64,000 nt of DNA from assembly GCF_051172195.1 (NCBI RefSeq), contig NZ_JBPJAQ010000001.1:3410001-3474000 (forward strand), written 5' to 3'. The notes beneath the pieces were generated by a model, which did not search any database, was not told the origin of the DNA, and worked only from the letters and a program-made list of their open reading frames with translations. A program made the position numbers and the translations under genes. Shown one piece after another: positions 32,082 through 39,822 of the stretch. Each line of letters opens with the position of its first letter. Position 1 is the first letter of the stretch. The stretch is from Paludibaculum fermentans_A (GTDB lineage: Bacteria; Acidobacteriota; Terriglobia; Bryobacterales; Bryobacteraceae).

Positions 32082-34709
32082 TTAGTCGGATTGCAGGGCT
32101 GAGCGCGGGTCGCTCTGGGCGGCGGTCCAGGCCGGCTGCAAGGCGGCTGCTGCTGAGACTAGGAAGAGGAACGCGAAGACCGAGGCGAGGACTTGCGGGT
32201 CAGCGGCGGTCACGGTGTAGAGCAGGTCTTCGGCGGCCCGGCCGGCTGCGTAGGCTGCGGCCAGGCCAACCAGTTCGCCAAGCACTACGAACAGCAGCGC
32301 GCTGCCTGTGATTTCCATTAGAAGCCTGCGGCGGCCGGCTCCAAGCGCCACTTTCAGGGCGATCTCGCGGGTGCGCACGGCCAGGCTTTCGGTGATGACG
32401 CTGTAGACTCCGGCGGCGGCCAGGATGACCGCACAGGCGGCGAACCACAGCAGCAGGATCATGTTGAAGCGATGGCGGGCCGTATCCTTCTCGATGAGTT
32501 CGCCCAGGGTGGCGGTGCCGGCGATGGCTTGGCGGGGATCGAGCTGAGCGGTGGCCTGGCGGACCAGGGCTACCAGTTCGTGAGCGGGTCGTGTGCCTCG
32601 CACGACGAGGTAGTTGGTAGGCACGTCGGACTGCAGATAGTTCACGTAGAGGTCAACGCCGGTCTCGGTGACGCGGCGATAGCGGGCCTCGGCGGCGACT
32701 CCGATTACTTTCCACCAGACGTCGTCGGGGCGGCGGCCGAAGCGGAGACGGAGTCCGAGGGGATCGTGGCCGGATTTGCGGAGTTGGCGGGCCAGGGCGT
32801 TGCTGATGATGACGACGGGCTCGGCTTTTGCGAAGTCGGTGAGGCGGAAGTCGCGGCCTTCGAGCAGGGGGGTGCCAACGGTGGCGAGGTAGCCGGGGGT
32901 GACTACTTCGTAGTTGGCGGAGGGCAGCTCTTCGTTGCGGTGGCGGCCGGCCTCGAAGTCGAACTCATAGCGCAGGTCCCAACCGACATTGCCTTCGAAC
33001 GGGCGCAGCAGGACGGCGGCGGCGTGGGTGACTCCGGGGGCGTTGCGCAGCTTCTCGATGAGCTGGGTGTAGAAGGTGTCGCGCGACTCGGGTGTCAGGC
33101 CGGAGCCGCGCAGGGCCAGGTTCATGGTGACGGTATCGCGGTTGGCGAAGCCGACGTCCGTGTTGAGCATGGCTCGATAGCTGACGACCAGCAGCACGCA
33201 GATGGAGAGCAGCAGGACCGTGGCCGCGGTCTGGGCCAGGACGAAGACGCGCTGCAGGCGTTTGCCGGTGCGGGAGCCGGCGGTGCGCTGGCCGCCTTCG
33301 CGGAGCAGGGCGTCGAGGTCAAGGCGGGTGATCAGCCAGGCGGGGGCGAAGGAGCAGACGAGGGCGGCCAGGGTAGCGGCGGCGAGGGCGAAAGCGAGTC
33401 CTCGGGGGTCGAGTGCGGCGTCGGTCAGTCGCGGGATATCGGCGGGAGCCCAGAGGACGAGCAGACGGATCAGCGCTGAGGCGAGTAATGTTCCTGATAC
33501 AGCAGCAATGACGGCGGCGGTAAGGCCTTCCACGGCGAACTGGGCGAGGATGTGACGCGGTGCGGCTCCCAGAGATGTGCGGGTGGCGATCTCGCGACGG
33601 CGGGCGAGGGCTCGGGAGAGGAACAGGTTGCTGGCGCAGATGCAGGCGGCGATCAGCAGCAGCAGCGAGGCGCCGAGGGAGATCCAGAGGTGGATGCGCG
33701 CGGAACCCGTCCAGTATTGAGGCAGAGGGGTGACCACGGCCTTCTGGGAGTTGGAGTAGAACTGCGGGTAGTCGCGGGCCTGGCGTTGGAACAGAGCAGC
33801 GACCTGCGACTGGATGGCGGAGGCCGAGTAGCCGGGCCGGACGCGGGCGATGGCCTGGAGGTAAGTGGCTCCGCGGCGCTCCTTCATGGGCGTGACGCCG
33901 AGGGGCAGCCAGATGTCGACGCCGCGTGGGAAGTCGATGGCGGGCGCTGTCACACCGATGACGGTGACGCCCGTGCCGTTGAGACGGGCCTGGCGGCCGA
34001 CGATGGCGGGGTCGGCTGAGAAGTGTTTGCGCCAGACGTGATCGGTGAGGATGACGACGGGGGCGGCGTTGACCTGCTCGTCGGCGTTGGTGAAGTCACG
34101 GCCGAGGGCGGGTTTGACACCGAGGACGCGGAAGAAGTCGTGGGAGACGGGGGTGCCTTCGAGCTGGATGGGGTCGCCGTGGCCGGTGTCGAGGACGCGG
34201 CCGTAACCGTAGAGCGTGGTTGGCATGAGGGCGACCGAGTCGAAGGCTTTGAGGGCCTGCAGATCGCCGAGCTCGGGGTAGGCGAGCTCGACGAGCGCGA
34301 CTCCGGCGACCTGGTCCTGCTTCCAGATCACCTGGATGGCGTCCTGATCAGGGAAGGGCAGCGGCTTGAGAAGCACGGCCTGGACGAGCGAGAACATGGT
34401 GACGCTCATTCCAATGCCAAGAGAAAGAATGGCGATAGCGAACAGATAGGCGGAGCCGTTGCGGCGGAAGGTGCGCAGGGCGAAGGACGCGTGGCGCAGG
34501 GCGGTTTCGAAGGGTTGCAGAGGGGTGGATTCGTAGACGTCTTCGTGGATGAGCGTGGGGTTGCCGAGGCGGCGGCGGGCGAAAAGTTCGGCCTGTTCCG
34601 GGGTGTCGCCGGCGTCGAGACGCTCCTGTCTCAACTGGGCGAGGTGGCTGGCGAGTTCGTCGTCGAGGCCGCGGTCGTTGCGGAAGCGGTTGAAGAAGCG
34701 CGAGAGCAT
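32082..34709 (-). CDS. ADOP-type ABC transporter permease (MacB/FtsX-like)
   Basis: An 875-residue protein of the acidobacterial duplicated orphan permease class. It has an N-terminal soluble segment (LDDELASHLAQLRQERLDAG), then a MacB_PCD extracytoplasmic domain and FtsX cores in two halves; the final FtsX segment contains RTREIALKVALGAGRRRLLM. No ATP-binding gene is adjacent, matching the 'orphan' description. A PadR regulator precedes it by five bases. Members probably export peptides, lipids or drugs, or act mechanically like MacB; substrate unknown. Confidence 0.93.
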   Translation of the reverse strand: MLSRFFNRFRNDRGLDDELASHLAQLRQERLDAGDTPEQAELFARRRLGNPTLIHEDVYESTPLQPFETALRHASFALRTFRRNGSAYLFAIAILSLGIGMSVTMFSLVQAVLLKPLPFPDQDAIQVIWKQDQVAGVALVELAYPELGDLQALKAFDSVALMPTTLYGYGRVLDTGHGDPIQLEGTPVSHDFFRVLGVKPALGRDFTNADEQVNAAPVVILTDHVWRKHFSADPAIVGRQARLNGTGVTVIGVTAPAIDFPRGVDIWLPLGVTPMKERRGATYLQAIARVRPGYSASAIQSQVAALFQRQARDYPQFYSNSQKAVVTPLPQYWTGSARIHLWISLGASLLLLIAACICASNLFLSRALARRREIATRTSLGAAPRHILAQFAVEGLTAAVIAAVSGTLLASALIRLLVLWAPADIPRLTDAALDPRGLAFALAAATLAALVCSFAPAWLITRLDLDALLREGGQRTAGSRTGKRLQRVFVLAQTAATVLLLSICVLLVVSYRAMLNTDVGFANRDTVTMNLALRGSGLTPESRDTFYTQLIEKLRNAPGVTHAAAVLLRPFEGNVGWDLRYEFDFEAGRHRNEELPSANYEVVTPGYLATVGTPLLEGRDFRLTDFAKAEPVVIISNALARQLRKSGHDPLGLRLRFGRRPDDVWWKVIGVAAEARYRRVTETGVDLYVNYLQSDVPTNYLVVRGTRPAHELVALVRQATAQLDPRQAIAGTATLGELIEKDTARHRFNMILLLWFAACAVILAAAGVYSVITESLAVRTREIALKVALGAGRRRLLMEITGSALLFVVLGELVGLAAAYAAGRAAEDLLYTVTAADPQVLASVFAFLFLVSAAAALQPAWTAAQSDPRSALQSD

Positions 34710-34714
34710 GGGGC

Positions 34715-35053
34715 TTAGGCTGGCCTCATGACGCGTGTGATGGCGTGGACCAGGGTCTGCCAGCGGGAATGTTCCAGGGCCACCTGTTTGCGGCCGGCGG
34801 GGGTGAGGCTGTAGTAACGGGCGCGGCGGTTGGTGGGGGACACCTCGTACTCCGCCTTGATGAGCTGTTTGGACTCGAGGCGGCGGAGGGCCGGGTAGAG
34901 CGAGCCGTGGTCCACCTGCAGCAGTTCGTCGGAGCGTTGCTCGATGAGCTTGGCGATTTCGTAGCCGTTAGCTTTGCCCGGCAGCAGGATCTGGAGAATC
35001 ATCATGTTGAGGGTTCCCTGGAGGATGTCGACAGGTTTGGGCGGTGCGGCCAT
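34715..35053 (-). CDS. PadR-family transcriptional regulator
   Basis: A 112-residue PadR winged-helix protein (GTLNMMILQILLPGKANGYEI, LYPALRRLESKQLIKAEYE, RRARYYSLTPAGRKQ). PadR genes directly ahead of ADOP permeases are a standard acidobacterial arrangement, so it likely represses the permease operon. There is no long C-terminal helical domain, so it is of the small subfamily. The divergent ABC-2 exporter starts 120 bases away. Confidence 0.92.
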   Translation of the reverse strand: MAAPPKPVDILQGTLNMMILQILLPGKANGYEIAKLIEQRSDELLQVDHGSLYPALRRLESKQLIKAEYEVSPTNRRARYYSLTPAGRKQVALEHSRWQTLVHAITRVMRPA

Positions 35054-35173
35054 GGAGTCAGTTTATCATTCCACCGGTAGAGAAACTACTATTAAGATCC
35101 AGCGCGCGTTATTGACATTAATGAACTGAACCGTTTAGTATTCCACTGAGGTGCAAGGAGGCCTACGGCAGGT

Positions 35174-35968
35174 ATGATCCGAGTGGAAAATCTCTGCAAG
35201 AAGTACGGCGACTTCACGGCGGTTGACAGCATTTCCTTCCAGGTGGGCCAGGGCGAGATTTTCGCCTTTCTGGGACCCAACGGGGCTGGGAAGACGACCA
35301 CCATCAAGATGCTGACCACGTTGCTGACGCGGACGAGCGGTCAGTTACAAATCGACGGTCTGCATCCATCCGACAACGCGAATGAAGTGCGGAAGCGCTT
35401 TGGAATCGTCTTCCAGGACCCGAGCCTGGACGGCGATATGACGGCGTACGAGAACATGGAGCTGCACGGCGTGATGTATCACGTGCCGCGCAAGACGCGC
35501 ATTGCCCGGACCGAGGAACTGCTGCGCACGTTCGAGTTGTGGGAGCGGCGAAACGATCAGGCGAAGATGTTCTCGGGCGGCATGAAGCGCCGGCTGGAGA
35601 TTGCGCGTGCATTCCTGCACACGCCCAAGATCCTGTTCCTGGACGAGCCGACGCTGGGCCTGGATCCGCAGACCCGCAATCAGCTCTGGAGCCAGGTAAA
35701 GATGCTGAACAAGTCAGAGGGTGTGACCGTGTTCCTGACCACGCACTACATGGACGAAGCGGACCGTGTGGCGCAGAGGATCGCGATTATCGACCACGGG
35801 AAGATCGTGGCTGAGGGGACGCCGGAGAGTTTGAAGCAGCAGACGAACACCACCTCACTGGAAGACGCGTACCTGGCGTACACGGGTTCGTCGATCCGGG
35901 ACGAGTCGGCCAATGTGTCTTCGGACCAGTTGAAGCAGGTAGCCCAGATGTGGAGCAAGAAACGATGA
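35174..35968 (+). CDS. ABC-2 exporter ATP-binding subunit (DrrA-like)
   Basis: A 264-residue ATPase. Walker A GPNGAGKTTT at 34-43, signature FSGGMKRRLEIARA near 133-146, Walker B ILFLDEPTLGLDP at 153-165 and the switch His in TTHYMDEADR. The DrrA-like features and the adjoining DrrB-like permease indicate efflux of drugs or lipids. It overlaps the permease gene by four bases (ATGA). Confidence 0.93.
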   Translation: MIRVENLCKKYGDFTAVDSISFQVGQGEIFAFLGPNGAGKTTTIKMLTTLLTRTSGQLQIDGLHPSDNANEVRKRFGIVFQDPSLDGDMTAYENMELHGVMYHVPRKTRIARTEELLRTFELWERRNDQAKMFSGGMKRRLEIARAFLHTPKILFLDEPTLGLDPQTRNQLWSQVKMLNKSEGVTVFLTTHYMDEADRVAQRIAIIDHGKIVAEGTPESLKQQTNTTSLEDAYLAYTGSSIRDESANVSSDQLKQVAQMWSKKR

Positions 35969-36711
35969 GCACGGTGTACATCCTGTGGTTGAGAGAGTTG
36001 CGGCGCTATGTGCGGTCGAGGGCGCAGATTGTGGCTTCGCTGGGGCAGCCGCTGCTGTACCTGGTTGCGCTGGGTTTCGGCATGGGGCCCATCTTCCAGA
36101 AGGCCGGCCAGGGCAGCTACCTGCAGTTTGTGGCGCCTGGTGTGATCGCGATGTCGGTGCTGTTCAGTTCGGTGTTTTCGGGGATCGGCCTGCTGTGGGA
36201 CCGGCAGTTCGGCTTCCTGAAGGAGACGTTGGTGGCTCCGGTGCCGCGGATCCAGATCATGCTGGGCAAGACACTTGGTGCGGCGACGGTGGCCGTGATC
36301 CAGGGCCTGCTGGTGGTGGTGGTCTGTTTCCTGGCGGGCTTCCGGGTTGCGAACCCGGCGATGCTGCCGTTCGCACTGCTGTTCATGGTGCTGATCGCTT
36401 GTGTGTTCAGCGCGCTGGGGACGGCGATTGGATCCGTCCTGGAGAACATGCAGGGCTTCCAGCTGATCATGAATTTCCTGGTGATGCCGATCTTCTTCCT
36501 GTCTGGCGCGCTATATCCGCTGAGCAATCTGCCCTCCGTGATGACGGCGGTTACGAGGCTGGATCCGTTAACCTATGGAGTGGATGGACTGCGGACTTCG
36601 CTGATTGGGGTTTCCCATTTCAGCCTGGGCCTCGATGCGCTGGTGCTTGTCAGCGTGGCGACGGTTCTGATGTTCGTGAGCAGCTACTTATTCTCGAAGA
36701 TTCAGGTCTGA
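35965..36711 (+). CDS. ABC-2 exporter permease subunit (DrrB-like)
   Basis: A 248-residue membrane protein with six hydrophobic segments and the DrrB/ABC-2 consensus (WDRQFGFLKETLVAPVPR, then NFLVMPIFFLSGALYPLSNLP). It pairs with the upstream ATPase, and the TetR gene follows two bases after its stop. Start at ATG 35965 gives the coupled overlap; an earlier in-frame start adds five residues. Confidence 0.92.
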   Translation: MSTVYILWLRELRRYVRSRAQIVASLGQPLLYLVALGFGMGPIFQKAGQGSYLQFVAPGVIAMSVLFSSVFSGIGLLWDRQFGFLKETLVAPVPRIQIMLGKTLGAATVAVIQGLLVVVVCFLAGFRVANPAMLPFALLFMVLIACVFSALGTAIGSVLENMQGFQLIMNFLVMPIFFLSGALYPLSNLPSVMTAVTRLDPLTYGVDGLRTSLIGVSHFSLGLDALVLVSVATVLMFVSSYLFSKIQV

Positions 36712-36713
36712 CC

Positions 36714-37328
36714 ATGGCTCGTACACGAAGCGTCAGTGCGCATCGAAAGGTCCTGGATGCAGCGCTGGCACTTTTTGCCGAGCGGGGCATCGACGGCACC
36801 AGCATGGACTCGGTAGCTGAGCAGTCGGGTGTCAGCAAGGCGACAATCTACAAGCACTGGGCTGATAAGGATGCGCTGATCCTCGAAGTGATGGCCGACA
36901 TCAACGGCCTGAACGCGCGGCCCTCCTTCGATACAGGCAATACCCGGGCGGATGTGCGCGCGGTGCTGGCCTACCGGAACCCGGAAGGGGCCGAGGTGCA
37001 CCAGAAGTTCATGCCGCACTGCATCGCTTACTCGGCGCGGAATCCGGAGTTCGGGCTGGCGTGGCGGCACATGGTGATGGAGCCGCCGCGCCGCGAATTG
37101 AGGCACCTGCTGCGGCTGGGGATTGAGCGGGGCGAACTGGAGCAGGATCTCGATGTCGAGGGCTCGCTGGCGTTGCTGCTGGGCCCGGTGCTGTATTGGT
37201 ACATCTTCTTCAAGGGCACAAAGGAGAAGCCGACGGTGGTGGCGGAGCGGGTGGTGGATGCGTTCTGGCGGGCTTACGGTGTGAAGGCGGCGGGCGCTCG
37301 CGGCAAGGTAAAGCGCGCCAAGTCCTGA
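36714..37328 (+). CDS. TetR-family transcriptional regulator
   Basis: A 204-residue regulator. The N-terminal helix-turn-helix is ALFAERGIDGTSMDSVAEQS-GVSKATIYKHWADKDAL; the C-terminal domain is of the TetR_C_33/AcrR-like type, ending in a basic tail. It starts two bases after the ABC-2 permease, so it is the local repressor of the export operon. The ligand is unknown. Confidence 0.92.
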   Translation: MARTRSVSAHRKVLDAALALFAERGIDGTSMDSVAEQSGVSKATIYKHWADKDALILEVMADINGLNARPSFDTGNTRADVRAVLAYRNPEGAEVHQKFMPHCIAYSARNPEFGLAWRHMVMEPPRRELRHLLRLGIERGELEQDLDVEGSLALLLGPVLYWYIFFKGTKEKPTVVAERVVDAFWRAYGVKAAGARGKVKRAKS

Positions 37329-37422
37329 GGCCGGCGGCGTGGGTACGCAGGCCGATTGAGAAAATCTCATGAGCTGGTGATCCGGATCGCATTGTGTCTG
37401 CGCGTCTCTTCAGTGAGGAAAC

Positions 37423-38058
37423 ATGAAACTCACTGTTCTCGCTCTCGGAGCACTACTCACGGTGGCCGCCCACGGCGCCACTCTCTACGACACACTGGGT
37501 CCGGCCAACAGCTATCAGCTTTCCGGATCCACGATTGGCGGAGTCTATGACCAGGTGGTCGCGGACCTCTTCGAGCCCACCGTGGACGGGAAGATCAGCC
37601 AGATCACCCTGGCCATGGGCCATACCTCGGGGCAGAATCTCTATCGGCTGGACATCGTCGCCAACAATGGCGAGGAGGGCCCGACGGGTGCGAATCTCTT
37701 CACGCTCGATTTCAGCCTGACCGGATACCTTACGACACTGAACCTCTCGAACGGCCCCTCACTGCAGGCTGGTGGTCTCTATTGGATGGTGATCAGCGGC
37801 GCGGGTGAAGGCACGCAGGGCGCCTGGTGGGGCAACAGCGGCGGGTTCCGCGGCACCACCGGTTGGCACAACACGCAGCCCGGTTTCTCGGCGAACGCGG
37901 TGAACTGGCATCTGAATGGCGACAGCTATCTGAACGCGTTCCGGGTGAGCTCGGGGACGACGCCGCAAGATCCACTGGCCACGCCGGAGCCGTCCACTGC
38001 GCTGCTGGCTGGCCCCGCGCTGTTGCTGCTGGGCTGGCTGCGGCGGCGGAGGTCATAA
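37423..38058 (+). CDS. PEP-CTERM exported protein with a choice-of-anchor-like domain
   Basis: A 211-residue protein with a signal peptide (residues 1-19, VAAHGA) and a C-terminal tag PEPSTALLAGPALLLLGWLRRRRS (PEP, hydrophobic helix, Arg cluster). The middle (VYDQVVADLFEPTVDGKISQ, LYWMVISGAG, GTTGWHN) resembles choice-of-anchor domains seen in PEP-CTERM proteins. It is likely released or anchored by an exosortase encoded elsewhere. An adenine-rich leader with GAGGAAAC precedes the ATG. Confidence 0.85.
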   Translation: MKLTVLALGALLTVAAHGATLYDTLGPANSYQLSGSTIGGVYDQVVADLFEPTVDGKISQITLAMGHTSGQNLYRLDIVANNGEEGPTGANLFTLDFSLTGYLTTLNLSNGPSLQAGGLYWMVISGAGEGTQGAWWGNSGGFRGTTGWHNTQPGFSANAVNWHLNGDSYLNAFRVSSGTTPQDPLATPEPSTALLAGPALLLLGWLRRRRS

Positions 38059-38130
38059 CGGACCTGGCGCCCTATCGACGAGCGCGCCCTCCACGTTGAG
38101 ATGGCCGCCGTGGATTCCGGCGTCAGGGGC

Positions 38131-38574
38131 CTAGTCGGTGCTGCCCGCGACGCGCAAGGCGTCCTCAATTTCGTACACGCGGTCTTCCAGATCGCGGGTT
38201 GGTTTGCCGGCCGCCTGGGCCGTGTCGAGCTTCTTCTGAGCCGCCGCCAGCCGTTTCTGAAGTCCCTGCAGCTTCGGATCCGGTTTGGCCGGCGGCTGTT
38301 CTTTTTTAGGAGGCGCCGCAGCTGGGGCTGGTGTGGTTGCTGGAGCCTGTTTGCCGGGAGCCGCCTTTTTCGACTTGCCTGCTTTGTAGCGGAACGATGT
38401 CACAGCCGGCGGGGGCTTCAGGCCAGGTCCGAAATCGGCGCGATACTCCTCGGAAAGCTTCACGGCCTCCTGTAGCAGTTCGCGGAAGCGGGCCTCCATG
38501 GCAAGTTTGGCCTTGGCGCGCAGATCGCCTCCCTTTTGTTTCCACTGCTGATACTCGGCAATGACGTCGCTCAT
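38131..38574 (-). CDS. Small coiled-coil protein of unknown function
   Basis: A 147-residue protein with no signal or membrane segment. Residues 1-50 are a helical charged region (YQQWKQKGGDLRAKAKLAME); residues 60-95 a Lys/Pro/Ala-rich linker; residues 100-140 a second coiled coil (LQKRLAAAQKKLDTAQAAG). The Lys/Pro/Ala linker suggests nucleic-acid or protein interaction. AGGA lies eight bases upstream of ATG 38574; an in-frame ATG at 38583 is possible. Not recognised. Confidence 0.6.
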   Translation of the reverse strand: MSDVIAEYQQWKQKGGDLRAKAKLAMEARFRELLQEAVKLSEEYRADFGPGLKPPPAVTSFRYKAGKSKKAAPGKQAPATTPAPAAAPPKKEQPPAKPDPKLQGLQKRLAAAQKKLDTAQAAGKPTRDLEDRVYEIEDALRVAGSTD

Positions 38575-38583
38575 GATTTCCAT

Positions 38584-38819
38584 CCTACCCTGTTTCTTCG
38601 CCCCTGCGCAGATGCATCGTACACTGGCGGGACTCCTTCAGGTTACGCCGTGCAGAGGGTGCTGATGTGAGCGGTGGGGGACCCCCAGGAACTGCTGTGA
38701 TAGAGTGTTGCGCAACGGCGGTCAGCCGCGTCCGTGCTGAGGTCGCGAATGGGATCCCTCACAGGGGCTGGGCGCGCAGTTCATCACAGACTTTGTCACC
38801 GAAAGGACTTCCCAGGCCC
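38584..38819. other. Intergenic region upstream of the epimerase-like gene
   Basis: This 236-base spacer between divergent genes carries GTGGGGGACCCCCAG near 38670, a short near-palindrome, but no T-run or conserved motif. No gene is supported; it presumably holds both promoters. Confidence 0.3.
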
Positions 38820-39806
38820 ATGGCGCAAGTAGGAATGGCGATTGCCGCATTGGCAGGCCTCAGTTTCGTCTGTAGCGCGGCTGTCACCGTAGAGAAGCAG
38901 AACTATCAGGGGTGGCGCAACAGCTACCGCATCAGCAACGGCGAGGTGGAACTGGTGGTGACCGGTGACGTCGGGCCTCGTGTGATTCGCTTTGGATTCG
39001 TGGGCGGGCAGAACCTGTTCAAGGAATACAAAGAGCAACTGGGCAAGAGCGGGGAGGCGCAGTTTCAGGCGCGGGGCGGCCACCGGCTATGGAAGGCTCC
39101 GGAGGATCCCGTGGCGACCTGGGCTCCGGACAACGTACCAGTGGATGTTCGGCAGACCGCAAACGGGGTGATCGCGCGTGAGCCGAAAGAGCCGCTAACA
39201 GGGCTCCAGAAAGAGATTGAGATCCGGCTGGCGGCCAGCGGCAGCGGCGTCACAGTAATCCACCGGCTCACGAATGGTTCGCTGTTCCCGCTGGAGTTCT
39301 CAGCCTGGGCGCTGACACAAATGGCCCAGGGTGGTACGGCTGTCACCGGGTTTCCGCCCCGTGGAAAGCATCCGGTGAATCTGGAAGCCACGAATCCGCT
39401 GGTCATGTGGGCGTACACGGATCTGGCGGACAAGCGCTGGACGTTCACGAAGAAGTATCTGATGCTGCGCCAGGACCCGGCCAATGCGGAACCGCAGAAG
39501 CTGGGGACGTTCAATGCGGATACGTGGGCCGTATATGTGCTGAACGGAGAGGCGTTCGTCAAACGGGTGAAGGCTGATCCGACTAAGACCTATCCAGACT
39601 TCGGCTGTTCGTTCGAGACGTTCACGAACGATGAGTTTCTGGAAGTGGAGACGGTGGGTCCGCTGACCAAATTACAGCCAGGGCAGACGGTGGAGCACGT
39701 GGAGAGCTGGAGTCTGCACAAGAATGTGCGTCTGAATGCGAAGACGGATGCTGCGTTGGACCAGGTGATTCTTCCGTTGGTCCGGATGACGAACGGAGCC
39801 CGTTAG
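38820..39806 (+). CDS. Exported aldose-epimerase-like/DUF4380-type protein
   Basis: A 328-residue protein with a signal peptide (residues 1-20, FVCSAA). The start of the mature part (NSYRISNGEVELVVTGDVGP-RVIRFGF) is the galactose-mutarotase-like beta-sandwich signature, and the pattern matches DUF4380. It precedes the GH116 gene by 16 bases, so the two likely form a unit handling glycosides in the periplasm. The longer upstream frame lacks protein character; ATG 38820 is the preferred start. Enzyme activity is not proved. Confidence 0.72.
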   Translation: MAQVGMAIAALAGLSFVCSAAVTVEKQNYQGWRNSYRISNGEVELVVTGDVGPRVIRFGFVGGQNLFKEYKEQLGKSGEAQFQARGGHRLWKAPEDPVATWAPDNVPVDVRQTANGVIAREPKEPLTGLQKEIEIRLAASGSGVTVIHRLTNGSLFPLEFSAWALTQMAQGGTAVTGFPPRGKHPVNLEATNPLVMWAYTDLADKRWTFTKKYLMLRQDPANAEPQKLGTFNADTWAVYVLNGEAFVKRVKADPTKTYPDFGCSFETFTNDEFLEVETVGPLTKLQPGQTVEHVESWSLHKNVRLNAKTDAALDQVILPLVRMTNGAR

Positions 39807-39822
39807 CGGAGAGCGAGGATTC

